From Rufibacter glacialis (GTDB lineage: Bacteria > Bacteroidota > Bacteroidia > Cytophagales > Hymenobacteraceae), in the NCBI RefSeq assembly GCF_008271745.1, contig NZ_VKKZ01000023.1, positions 310,001-374,000 of the forward strand: a stretch of DNA of 64,000 nt, in the 5' to 3' direction. Position 1 is the first letter of the stretch. The number at the start of each line of letters is the position of its first letter. Of the stretch, positions 52,897 to 61,448 are shown piece after piece. Position numbers and translations under genes: made by a program. A model generated the notes under the pieces. That model was not told the DNA's origin and searched no databases. It worked only from the letters and a program-made list of their open reading frames with translations.

Positions 52897-53438
52897 ATGG
52901 GGGCGGATCCCAAAGAGTACAGGGAGCTACTGGCCTTGTTCAGGACAGGACTGGCGGGCGGACTCATTAGCAAAGAGGAGGTCACCGTGTGGGCGGACGA
53001 CATCATCCTGCGTGAGGCGGAGCCAGACATCTTCTTCATCGAGCTATCGCTGGCGGGAACGGCCAACGAGGCTATTTCTCTTCTGTTGGGGCACCTGCGC
53101 TCGGAACAGCCCGTGAACGGCAAGGCACTGCTGGGGCTTCTCTACAGGCGTCTTCGGGAAGGTAACGGCTTTGACCTAGTCTCAAGGATGATGTACGGCC
53201 TCGCGGACGAGCCACAGTTCACGGAGCTTGAAAGGGGTTACCTCCACCACCTGTCCATCTCCTATGATTTGGCCTCCGATGGGATTACCACGCAAACCTA
53301 TCCATTGTCCAGCATGATAGCGAGTTAGAAAAAGAGGCTTGCCATAGCCTCCGTGCCGCGGAGCGGCTGGGTATAAGGGTTGAAAGCTATGCCCAGTTGC
53401 GGATGATCCACCAATACTGCCTCCAGCAAGACCTTTAA
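52897..53438 (+). pseudogene. Frameshifted paralogue of the 47782 gene
   Basis: The frame starts MGADPKEYRELLALF and ends early at a TAG (53326-53328). Just before, another frame takes over with HDSELEKEACHSLRAAERLG ... QLRMIHQYCLQQDL and stops at 53436-53438; both parts read as coding. A one-base change near 53285 explains it. The first 130 residues match the gene at 47782 closely. Confidence 0.55.
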
Positions 53439-53483
53439 CCCTGTTTATGGCCTAACCAGTACCTGAATCCACACAAACCCTGT

Positions 53484-53669
53484 ATGAATTTCGTCAACCC
53501 GTACACAGAGATCTACTTCAGCCCAGAGGAGTCACGCAACAAGACAGCTATACCCCTCCATAAGGAAGTCATCTGGGCTTTACTGAAAGCAATGGGCGGC
53601 ATGCTGGGCATGTACAGGCACAGGGTAACCATCAAGGAGAGAGACTTTAATCAAGTAATAAACCTATGA
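53484..53669 (+). CDS. Small hypothetical protein coupled to the next gene
   Basis: 61 residues (MNFVNPYTEIYFSPEESRNK; MYRHRVTIKERDFNQVINL). It overlaps the next start by four bases (ATGA), a classic coupled junction. Family not recognised. Confidence 0.5.
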   Translation: MNFVNPYTEIYFSPEESRNKTAIPLHKEVIWALLKAMGGMLGMYRHRVTIKERDFNQVINL

Positions 53670-54694
53670 CATTAGACATGTGGTCAGACGAAATATTTGG
53701 AAGCGAGGTAAGCTACTTCAGTGGTATTGACCCATCAACCGTTGAGCTGATCAAAAAGATAGAAAAAGAGATATCATGGCTGAATTGGGAATTCACACAT
53801 CACTATGATACATTTCATCGACGCAATTTCGAGAAGGCTTGTGGATACCGTAAACAGGACGGCGATTTACCTCCTTACCTTTCGTTTGGAATAGCCTTTG
53901 ATTTTGAGAGCGAAGAAAAGAAAACATACTCCGCACTTCTATCTAATTATCAATTTGAGCGTCAGTATCAGGTAGAACGTTGGTTAAACGAAATGGGATA
54001 TAGTATCATCTGCGACGGAGAGTCATTTCTTGGCCCAACTGTATCTAATTTATACCTCGACTTCACTAATTACACGATCATTACTACACCATGCTTTACC
54101 ATAACTTCTAAAGGCTTAGGTGACGGTAAATTCAAGATTGATTTAGAATTGAAAGACCCACCGACTCCGAAGTGGATGTCAGCAAGGATTGGGGTGATGG
54201 ATTATGAATTTGATCTCGGTCAGTTCTACCCTATTTTCGGTGATAAGGATAACGGCACGAAGGTCATCGCTGAGATGAACAGGTTATTAGAAGAGTATTC
54301 CCGTGTCGCACAAAAGCACCACCAGTCATTCACCGACAGTCATTCATTCCAAACCAAGTATGGCGAGGAAGACATGAAGTTGATCTTGGTGGAGCTTGAT
54401 GATAACTCGGACAACCCCATTCGCAGCGAAATGACCTTGAACTATCTTCAAGACAAGAAGCAGTTCGAGGCGGATCTTCACAGGTATGTTGAAGAAGGCA
54501 TCCGTGCTGAAGGTTACTCTATCACTTTTGATGGAGAAGAAAAGAATGGGATAAAATCACCATCATTGGTTCTAAGTGAATTGGATGGGTTCAACTCTTC
54601 TACTAAAAACGCCGCGCTCATCACACCCCACTACACCATGACCGTCACTCATTTTGAAAAAGGGAAGCTCTTGATATTCATTACAACTAACTGA
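53666..54694 (+). CDS. Hypothetical protein with internal repeat
   Basis: 342 residues, soluble. Two halves share a pattern: VERWLNEMGYSIICDGESF ... LDFTNYTIITTPCFTITSKG and HRYVEEGIRAEGYSITFDGE ... NAALITPHYTMTVTHF, so the gene arose by duplication. Lower GC than neighbours. Family not recognised; co-translated with the 61-residue gene. Confidence 0.6.
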   Translation: MTLDMWSDEIFGSEVSYFSGIDPSTVELIKKIEKEISWLNWEFTHHYDTFHRRNFEKACGYRKQDGDLPPYLSFGIAFDFESEEKKTYSALLSNYQFERQYQVERWLNEMGYSIICDGESFLGPTVSNLYLDFTNYTIITTPCFTITSKGLGDGKFKIDLELKDPPTPKWMSARIGVMDYEFDLGQFYPIFGDKDNGTKVIAEMNRLLEEYSRVAQKHHQSFTDSHSFQTKYGEEDMKLILVELDDNSDNPIRSEMTLNYLQDKKQFEADLHRYVEEGIRAEGYSITFDGEEKNGIKSPSLVLSELDGFNSSTKNAALITPHYTMTVTHFEKGKLLIFITTN

Positions 54695-54735
54695 CATCGA
54701 TTTTTCTGCCATGTCACTGCAAAAGCTATTTAAAT

Positions 54736-55257
54736 TTGGATAGACTCGGGAAGATAATGGGCCTCGCCCTCATAGATTACGCCCTGATATGGGCGTGGGT
54801 GAGGGAACTTGACCCAGACCCAAGCATTTCGATCGCAGTCACATTGCTGGTGCCGCTGGTGTTCGGTATTAACGCCGCCATCGGCGGGGTGCTGGCCTTC
54901 TTTCGGAAAAGGGACAGCATGGTCTTCTTCGCCAACGCCTTGGTCTCCTCCCTGCTGATGTCCCATCTTTTCCACGCGGGGATCGAGGTGCATCAGGAGC
55001 GGCGGCTCGACGCATGGGAGTTCACCAGACAGGATACGGTGTTCCACTTGACCAAATGGGAGGAGGTTAGGGAGTTCTCGATGGGCTACATTGAGAGCGC
55101 AGGCTCCTCAACGTATTTCCTTGATGGCACGTGGGAGAAAAAAGGAGATACGCTCATATTGGAGGCGGATTCCACCCTGATGTTCATCCTGCGTGGCCAG
55201 TTATTGGGCTTCAGGGAAAAGGCCGAGCGCATACCCCTGAAAGTAACCGTTAAATAG
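54736..55257 (+). CDS. Membrane protein with small beta domain
   Basis: 173 residues from TTG 54736 (MDRLGKIMGLALIDYALIWA); ATG 54757 is an alternative start. Three hydrophobic stretches (about 7-22, 32-53, 67-84) and a soluble C-terminus (STYFLDGTWEKKGDTLILEA). Its layout matches the gene at 51293. Function unknown. Confidence 0.5.
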   Translation: MDRLGKIMGLALIDYALIWAWVRELDPDPSISIAVTLLVPLVFGINAAIGGVLAFFRKRDSMVFFANALVSSLLMSHLFHAGIEVHQERRLDAWEFTRQDTVFHLTKWEEVREFSMGYIESAGSSTYFLDGTWEKKGDTLILEADSTLMFILRGQLLGFREKAERIPLKVTVK

Positions 55258-55260
55258 ATT

Positions 55261-55821
55261 GTGATCTCAGTAAGACAGATGAAGACCATAGAGAAATACC
55301 TGACTGATGAGGAACTTGAGCTTATCCCCAGCCTTCTGGGGGAGCAGGTATATATGATCTACAGCCCAGGGCTGCACGTGGACGCCAACCTCAACATGAT
55401 CGAGGCCAATTCCCTTTCATTGTCATCGAAGATGGGCTTCTTCAATTTCTACACCTCATGGATAGATTCGGACGAGTTCGATTACTATGAGATGACCCTG
55501 AGCCGAACAGACGACCCTTTCGGCATCACCAGAAACCAAGAAGGCCTGTTGATGGCCACCTCTTGGATAAGCATCACGCCCGCGAGTGCCATCAGGAAAA
55601 TCGAGTTGTTCGAGGACAGCGACGAGTTTGAATACGCCGATCCCGAGTCGGAGCTGGCTTCAGTCAGGTACGACTCCGCTTTCCTTTTTACCCAGAAGGA
55701 CGGAAACGAGTTCCTGATCGGTGTCTCTGAGACAATAGCCGACCTAACCCTTTTCCTAAGGGACGGGCAATCCATCCGCGAGCATCTTAGGGGCAAGGGT
55801 ATAAGGCGGCAGTGGAAATGA
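55261..55821 (+). CDS. Soluble hypothetical protein
   Basis: 186 residues from GTG 55261, or 180 from ATG 55279 (MKTIEKYLTDEELELIPSLL). Acidic, with alternating beta patterns (EEFEYADPESELASVRYD; FLIGVSETIADLTLFLRDG). It follows the preceding stop by 3 bases, so it is in the same operon. Family not recognised. Confidence 0.5.
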   Translation: MISVRQMKTIEKYLTDEELELIPSLLGEQVYMIYSPGLHVDANLNMIEANSLSLSSKMGFFNFYTSWIDSDEFDYYEMTLSRTDDPFGITRNQEGLLMATSWISITPASAIRKIELFEDSDEFEYADPESELASVRYDSAFLFTQKDGNEFLIGVSETIADLTLFLRDGQSIREHLRGKGIRRQWK

Positions 55822-56031
55822 CTTAACGCAGTCTTGATATGTGCCAGCGACTGGGTCTTCTACATTAAGCGGCATTGAAGCCACAGTAACACTGAAGCCT
55901 TCCCCAGAGCAAGCAGGGTATCACTGACGCATGGTTTATGGAAATAACCTCGGCTCTGCATCATAGGATAAAACAACCCCTGAATTGCTCCAGCCAGTAG
56001 GCTTAACCAAATTTAATACACATCACACAAT

Positions 56032-56489
56032 ATGAGAAAAACTCTACTAGCCATTGGCATGATAGTTTTGCTGGCTGCGCGACTCAGAAGGTTCCAGCCG
56101 CAACCCAAGAGTGCACGGGGCACACGCGGACTACGGAAGTGAGTTTCCTTGACGAGGACACCTACAGATTGACCGAGACAAGCAGCGACAAGACCTACGG
56201 GTACAATAGGGCAAACCCAGTTAATGTCGGCGGTAGCGGGGAAAACAGCGGCCCCCTAAACGAGCGGAGGTTCCTCAACGCACTGCTCGGCCCCAACGGG
56301 GAGCGGGTCGGCTACCATCGGGCGGGGAGCTGCTGCGGCTTCAAGACCCCGAACGGGTTTATGGGCGAGGGCATGCTCGACAAGTACAGGATGTACTGGG
56401 AAGGTGGGAAGGACACCTTGGATATTTACGTCAACATGTATGACAAAGGCGACCTGAAGGTGCCTGTGGGGTTTACAGCCAAGAAATAA
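56032..56489 (+). pseudogene. Small lipoprotein (second copy), frameshift in the signal
   Basis: ATG 56032 gives MRKTLLAIGMIVLLAARLRR and then the wrong frame; relative to the copy at 44832 one base is missing in the lipobox region near 56070, after which the body runs in a new frame (SSDKTYGYNRANPVNVGGSG ... VPVGFT) to TAA at 56487-56489. The body is otherwise intact and close to the first copy. A sequencing slip is possible. Followed by its NTR-like partner, exactly as in the first copy. Confidence 0.75.
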
Positions 56490-56579
56490 AGGTGCCCGCT
56501 GGCTCGGCGATCCAACTTTGGGTGACCACGTGGTGGCTGGCGGAAACGACTTACGGCTATAAACCTTTATGCCTCGACT

Positions 56580-57188
56580 ATGAAACTGACCTTCACTGTG
56601 CTCTCCTTATTCCTGCTTACTGCCCACGTGGCGGTGGCCTGCTCCTGCATGAATCCCCCTTCCGTCGAGGAGAACTGGCGGGCGGCGGGCCAAGTCTTCA
56701 TAGGTCAGGTAGAAAGAGTTGACACCTCAAGTCACTTCTATTCCTCAAGTGGGGGGCGAGTGACACTGTTCACCGTCAGGGTACTGGAATCCTTCAAACA
56801 GGAGGTTTATGAAGGCTACCCATTGAGGTCATTCGTAAGTAATGGGGGAGCCGCATGCGATAGCTATTTCCGCGTGGGGGAGAAATACTTGATCTACGCT
56901 TACGCCGACTCCCAGTGGGGTATGCTCAGATCTTCCCTCTGCGACAGGACAGGCCTGCTGGGGCATACCGAAGTGTCAGAGCTGGAGCAACTCAGGAAGC
57001 TCATGCAGGAGGCGAAGGGTACGGAGTATGTCTCCTTGGGTGGTGCTGCGGAGTATGAGTTGAGCCTACTGAGGGCATCCAACGGGAGGCTGGAGGAAGA
57101 GCTGCGCTGGGGGAGGATCATATTGGCCACCTTGGTGGGTGGATTTGTTTTGATTATGCTGATTCAGTGGAGGAGAAGGAAACCATAG
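56580..57188 (+). CDS. NTR/TIMP-like secreted protein with C-terminal anchor (second copy)
   Basis: 202 residues, same length and layout as the gene at 45382: signal peptide, CSC at the mature end (ACSCMNPPSVEENW), NTR-like domain, C-terminal helix (ATLVGGFVLIMLIQW). Most differences are conservative. The duplication of the two-gene cassette spans about 1.16 kb and separates the copies by 10.6 kb. It ends at a terminator facing the integrase. Confidence 0.7.
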   Translation: MKLTFTVLSLFLLTAHVAVACSCMNPPSVEENWRAAGQVFIGQVERVDTSSHFYSSSGGRVTLFTVRVLESFKQEVYEGYPLRSFVSNGGAACDSYFRVGEKYLIYAYADSQWGMLRSSLCDRTGLLGHTEVSELEQLRKLMQEAKGTEYVSLGGAAEYELSLLRASNGRLEEELRWGRIILATLVGGFVLIMLIQWRRRKP

Positions 57189-57208
57189 GCTTGATTGATA
57201 TGTAGGTA

Positions 57209-57255
57209 TTCATCAGTTGCACATTTCAATACTTGGAAAATGTGTAACTGATGAA
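57209..57255. terminator. Bidirectional terminator between island cargo and integrase
   Basis: TTCATCAGTTGCACATTT and AAATGTGTAACTGATGAA pair at 17 of 18 positions, between convergent genes. Confidence 0.85.
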
Positions 57256-57268
57256 CACAAATATAGAA

Positions 57269-58372
57269 TCATGTGGTTAGTTTTTGAACTGCTTCCCTCA
57301 GAACACCAGCAGAAGACTTGGCATAAATTTCGGTGGTACTTATGCTCTTGTGACCTAATAGGTGTTTAACATGTGCCATGCTCACGTTTCTATTTATCAA
57401 ATTGCTAGCAAAAGAATGCCTTGAATTATGGAAAGTGATCTTCTTATAAATTCCAGCATCCGTTATCCATTGCTGGATGATGATATTGGACTGATTATAG
57501 GAAAGTCCATGGAAAACCCTTTCTTCAGGATCCCTTCCCAGTTCATCTTTAATTAGGGCAAAAGCTTTGTTATTGAGGGGGATAGCAATAGGATCATCTG
57601 TTTTCTGCATCCTTATGGAGCATTCAAACTCTCCAAGGCCAACGGAGTAAACATCCTTCACCCTTAAATTTTTGATGTCCCCAAATCGTAGTCCCGTGTG
57701 GCAGCCGAATAGGAATGCACGCCGTAATATGTTGTGAGGGCAAGGAGTTCGTTCCACCAGATCAATTTCCGCTACACTCAGGTAGCTTCGCTGGGTCTGC
57801 CGATATTTACGTCGATCTTTCATTTTAAGCACTGGATTCTTCATGATTATGTTCTCTTCCACTGCATGGTTCAGGACAGAAGAGAACTTTTCAAAGTAGG
57901 CGAGGGCAGTGTTATTTGCCAGTTTCTTATTGTTCCTTGAAATAGCATTCTCGAACAAATAGTCATGGTAATCTTTTGCAAGAGCGGCGCTCATATCTTT
58001 AAAAGGTAAAGGTTTCAGTTTCCCAGATCTACTCTCCAAAAACTTCTTGAAGTGACCGATAGAAGAAATATACTGTTGATTGCTCTCCGTTGCCTTCTCG
58101 GCCAATATTTGAAAGTACTGTAAGAAGTCTGAGTTAAGGTCATAGTAGGTAGCTGAGGCAAATGAATAGGGATTGTTGGTGCTCTTAATGATTTGCTCAA
58201 ACTCCACCACTTTCTGCATCACCAGCATATTGTTTTTCTTCACTTCGGGATTTGTCTCATCTGGGTAGATCTTACCAATTTTCACCTGCTTCCTTTTCCC
58301 ATTTCCATAGTAGATATCTGCGTAAATGGAGTCAAACTTCTTGTTCTTCCTTGTGTAAAATGATACTCTCAT
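57269..58372 (-). CDS. int: Tyrosine recombinase (island integrase)
   Basis: 367 residues: an N-terminal arm-binding part (FYTRKNKKFDSIYADIYYG), a SAM-like core-binding domain (about 75-180) and the catalytic domain with the full set R229 (HTGLRFGD), K257 (MQKTDD), H315 and R318 (FHNSRHSF), H341 (LLGHKS), Y350 (TEIYAK). It should integrate and excise the island at the 18-bp mnmE-derived repeats. It overlaps the upstream HTH gene by four bases. It is an obvious partner of the two small DNA-binding genes to its right. Confidence 0.94.
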   Translation of the reverse strand: MRVSFYTRKNKKFDSIYADIYYGNGKRKQVKIGKIYPDETNPEVKKNNMLVMQKVVEFEQIIKSTNNPYSFASATYYDLNSDFLQYFQILAEKATESNQQYISSIGHFKKFLESRSGKLKPLPFKDMSAALAKDYHDYLFENAISRNNKKLANNTALAYFEKFSSVLNHAVEENIIMKNPVLKMKDRRKYRQTQRSYLSVAEIDLVERTPCPHNILRRAFLFGCHTGLRFGDIKNLRVKDVYSVGLGEFECSIRMQKTDDPIAIPLNNKAFALIKDELGRDPEERVFHGLSYNQSNIIIQQWITDAGIYKKITFHNSRHSFASNLINRNVSMAHVKHLLGHKSISTTEIYAKSSAGVLREAVQKLTT

Positions 58373-58695
58373 GCTGTTTTTCCTCTAGTAAGCTGTTGGA
58401 ATTTCATTTGCACCTCTAAGTCACTGTGAGCAGAAGCAGGCATAATCGTTGCTTCAGCGAAAGATCTCTTTAATTGCTCCGTACTATAGTAGAGCTTTTT
58501 GCCTTTTTTTATGGGCTTGTAGTACATGCTCTTGTCAAGTAGGTTCTCCTTGGTGATATCTAAAAGGAAGGCTGCCTCCTCCTGCGTGATGTACTCTCGC
58601 TCCCAAAGGTTCTTTCTGCTGGCGCTTCTTGCCTCCATAATCTGCGCCTGCAACAAGGCGATCTGTAATAAGTTAAACTCGTTTTTGGAACACAT
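58369..58695 (-). CDS. Small HTH protein (excisionase-like)
   Basis: 108 residues; the centre has a winged-HTH-like ITQEEAAFLLDITKENLLDK. Overlaps int by four bases, so they are translated together. Excisionase or recombination-directionality function is inferred from position. Confidence 0.65.
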   Translation of the reverse strand: MCSKNEFNLLQIALLQAQIMEARSASRKNLWEREYITQEEAAFLLDITKENLLDKSMYYKPIKKGKKLYYSTEQLKRSFAEATIMPASAHSDLEVQMKFQQLTRGKTA

Positions 58696-58763
58696 GATCG
58701 GTTAAGTTGAAAATCAAAATCGATCATTATAGATTTTCACCTATTGAAAGTTTGATAAGAGTC

Positions 58764-59120
58764 TCATCTATTTTTCAAAATAGTTTCTACTTCCTCCTTA
58801 ACAAGTATGATCCTTCGGAAGAATCTTAGTACTGGCAGCTTTTTATTAGCCACCATCCGCTTGAGCGTACGCGAGGAAACACCAAATAATGTTGCAGCCT
58901 CATCTATGGATAAGTATGGTTTCTCAGAGAGATTCCCTTTAGCGACCTTAAATACAGATGCACTATCTAGTTCTGAGGATTGGACCTTTTTTTCCTTTAG
59001 CTTGAGCTTATAGGTCCGCTTGGCGCAATAGTCCGAGCAATTCTTTGTGACGGTGGTTTTGGCGATGAAAGATTTGCCGCAGAATTGGCACCTGCGAGTA
59101 ACTCGAATATTGCTGCTCAT
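58764..59120 (-). CDS. Zinc-finger plus HTH protein (excisionase-like)
   Basis: 118 residues: an N-terminal zinc finger (RCQFCGKSFIAKTTVTKNCS), a linker, and a MerR/excisionase-type helix-turn-helix (YLSIDEAATLFGVSSRTLKR). This combination is usual next to integrases in Bacteroidota. It may regulate the int operon or excision. Between the island end and the smaller HTH gene. Confidence 0.75.
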   Translation of the reverse strand: MSSNIRVTRRCQFCGKSFIAKTTVTKNCSDYCAKRTYKLKLKEKKVQSSELDSASVFKVAKGNLSEKPYLSIDEAATLFGVSSRTLKRMVANKKLPVLRFFRRIILVKEEVETILKNR

Positions 59121-59145
59121 CTCGCATGTCTATATGTGTCCTGAG

Positions 59146-59180
59146 GGGACAGGAGGTGACTTAAAGGGACAGGAAGTGAC
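59146..59180 (+). repeat. Two direct repeats near attR
   Basis: GGGACAGGAGGTGAC (59146-59160) and GGGACAGGAAGTGAC (59166-59180), 14 of 15 identical, exactly 20 bp apart. They lie 150 bp inside the right att site, between it and the HTH gene. Typical place for arm sites of an integrase or a factor. The gap 59181-59328 holds nothing else. Confidence 0.65.
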
Positions 59181-59328
59181 ATAATTTCGCCACTTTTTGG
59201 ACATGGACGCAAAAAGGGGGAATTCGTAACAAAAATGTAACAAACTCCCCCTTTGAACTGGGTATTTAACCCTGCAAAAGACCTCGAGAATTGTAAAAGT
59301 GGGCTTAAAATCGCCTTTTTAGGCTGAT

Positions 59329-59346
59329 TTACTTCCCGATGCAGAA
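59329..59346 (+). other. Attachment site (attR-like) at the mnmE 3' end
   Basis: TTACTTCCCGATGCAGAA is the complement of the last 18 bases of mnmE (TTC TGC ATC GGG AAG TAA). The end of trmE/mnmE is the known target of SGI1-type islands in enterobacteria. One mismatch to the copy at 10670-10687. Confidence 0.85.
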
Positions 59347-60708
59347 CTTGGTGAAAATGTTGTCTAGCAAGTCATCGGTTGTGATTTCTCCTGTGATCTG
59401 ACCAAGGAAAAAGAGGCAGCGTCTGATATCGGCGGCGAGCCAATCGCCGGTTAGGCCATTGTCTAGGCCTTGCTGCACTTCAGCAAGAGTATCAGAAGTT
59501 TGCTGCAGGCTTTGGTAATGGCGTAGGTTCGTGACAATGGTGCGGTCGCCGGTCATGGCTTCATTGTCGTGTACCTGCTCCAAGAGCGTGTGTTTCAGGT
59601 CTTCCATTCCTTCCTTTGTGCCCGCGGAGAGAAAAACAACGTTTTCCATTCCTGAGAATTCACGGATCTGCGCCGGAGTGGCCAGGTCTTTTTTGTTGGC
59701 CAGCAACAGGTAGGGCACCTGCGGCATCTCCAGGGCGGCCAGTTCCTCCTGCAATTGGGTAGGGGTGGTGGAAGAGAGGTCAAAGAGGTAGAGCACCAGG
59801 GCGGCTTTTTTCAGCTGCTCCTTGGTGCGGGCCACCCCAATGGCTTCCACCGTATCCAAGGTTTCCCGAAGGCCCGCGGTGTCAATGAACCGAAACCGGA
59901 TGCCGCCCAACAGGGCTTCGTCTTCAATCACGTCACGCGTGGTACCGGGAATCTCAGAGACAATGGCTTTCTCTTCGTTCAGCAGGGCATTGAGCAAGGT
60001 GGATTTACCCGCGTTGGGCTTGCCGGCAATGACCGTGGGCACCCCGTTCTTCAGCACGTTCCCCATCTCAAAGGATTGAAGCAGATCGGTGATGAGCCGT
60101 TGCAGTTGGGAGATCAGTTTCCTGAGAGCGGTGCGGTCAGCAAATTCCACGTCCTCTTCACTGAAGTCCAGCTCCAGCTCTATCATAGACGCAAAATGGA
60201 TGAGTTGCGCCCGCAGCGCCTTGATTTCCTGGGAGAACCCGCCGCGCATCTGTTTCATGGCTACCTGGTGGGTGAGCGCAGAATCAGAGGCGATCAGATC
60301 AGCCACGGCTTCGGCCTGGGCCAGGTCAAATTGCCCGTTCAGGAAAGCTCTTTTGGTAAATTCCCCAGGTTCCGCCAGACGGGCGCCTTTCTGCAGGAAG
60401 AGTTTCAAAAGCTGCTCAGTGATATAGGGCGAGCCGTGGCAGGAAACTTCCACCACATCTTCCTTAGTATAAGAGGCTGGAGCCTTGAACAAGGATACCA
60501 CCACTTCGTCCAGGATTCTTTCTTCGTCCCGGATGGTGCCGAAATGGAGCGTGTGCGAAGGCTGTTGCTGGAGGTTTTTCCCCTTGAACACCCCTTGAAC
60601 AATAGAGATGGCCTGGGGACCAGATAATCGGATGATGGCAATGGCCCCATGGCCGGAGGCAGTGGCCAGGGCCACGATGGTATCTTTGGAGAGAAGCGAA
60701 GGTATCAC
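59329..60708 (-). CDS. mnmE: tRNA modification GTPase MnmE
   Basis: 459 residues. N-terminal folate-binding domain, helical domain, Ras-like G domain (GKPNAGKST, DTAGLRET, NKKD) and the conserved C-terminal CIGK. With MnmG it modifies wobble U34 in the anticodon of certain tRNAs. The stop codon lies within the att site; the recombination leaves the gene complete. Thus the island interrupts only the downstream region. Chromosomal GC and codon use. Confidence 0.97.
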   Translation of the reverse strand: MIPSLLSKDTIVALATASGHGAIAIIRLSGPQAISIVQGVFKGKNLQQQPSHTLHFGTIRDEERILDEVVVSLFKAPASYTKEDVVEVSCHGSPYITEQLLKLFLQKGARLAEPGEFTKRAFLNGQFDLAQAEAVADLIASDSALTHQVAMKQMRGGFSQEIKALRAQLIHFASMIELELDFSEEDVEFADRTALRKLISQLQRLITDLLQSFEMGNVLKNGVPTVIAGKPNAGKSTLLNALLNEEKAIVSEIPGTTRDVIEDEALLGGIRFRFIDTAGLRETLDTVEAIGVARTKEQLKKAALVLYLFDLSSTTPTQLQEELAALEMPQVPYLLLANKKDLATPAQIREFSGMENVVFLSAGTKEGMEDLKHTLLEQVHDNEAMTGDRTIVTNLRHYQSLQQTSDTLAEVQQGLDNGLTGDWLAADIRRCLFFLGQITGEITTDDLLDNIFTKFCIGK

Positions 60709-60739
60709 AGCAAGGTGCCCACCTGTGGGCGTTTAAAGG

Positions 60740-61243
60740 CTATTTTTCCGCAAGATACGCCAAAGCGCGCAGAAAATTCTTGGCTGGTATAAAGCCGGGT
60801 ACCCGCTCCATCACTTGTTGCCGTTCATTCAGGAAAACGGTGGAAGGGTAGCTCATCTGCCCGTTCAGAAGGGAGAGGGCCAGTTCATGCGCTTTGTAAG
60901 TGGGATTATACTTGTAGGTTCTGCCTTCTATGGTGATGGGCTGCCTCTGCTCCGCATTCAATTTTACTACGTAGTACTGCTCGTTCAGCAACCGTACCAC
61001 CTCGGGGTGCCGGTAGACTTGTTTGTCCATTTTTTTGCACCAGCCGCACCAATCAGTGTACACGTCAATAAGGATCTTGCGGGGCTTGGTTTTGTTTTTC
61101 TGCAGGGCTTGGGGCAAGGTAAGCCATTCCAGCCCTTGGGTAGAGGCCGTTACAGTTTCTTTCATTGGTTTCTCCTCCTTAAGTCCCACTGGTGACTTGG
61201 TGAAGGGCAGGAGGGAAAACAAAAGAAGGTAAGCGAGATTCAT
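60740..61243 (-). CDS. Thioredoxin-fold protein, exported
   Basis: 167 residues: a short N-terminal signal (MNLAYLLLFSLLPFT), then a thioredoxin-like domain with WCGWCKKMD (CxxC) and YPSTVFL with the cis-Pro. It probably acts in disulphide reduction in the periplasm. It is 31 bases from the mnmE start on the same strand, so they may be co-transcribed. Confidence 0.85.
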   Translation of the reverse strand: MNLAYLLLFSLLPFTKSPVGLKEEKPMKETVTASTQGLEWLTLPQALQKNKTKPRKILIDVYTDWCGWCKKMDKQVYRHPEVVRLLNEQYYVVKLNAEQRQPITIEGRTYKYNPTYKAHELALSLLNGQMSYPSTVFLNERQQVMERVPGFIPAKNFLRALAYLAEK

Positions 61244-61448
61244 GGGTGTTTTTTGAAAAGAGGGGTAAAACCCAATTAGCTTCTCCTTTAGAAGGACAAT
61301 CTTTTGTCAAGGTAAGGGAAGCACGTTCTTTATACGGATGACTTGCTCAAGTATTGTCTTTGGTCATCATAAAGCTTCCAATCACCTTTAGCCTTGACTA
61401 CCTTTCGAACCAATTTATCAAATTCCTTCCCGTAACGAACACCCGTTT

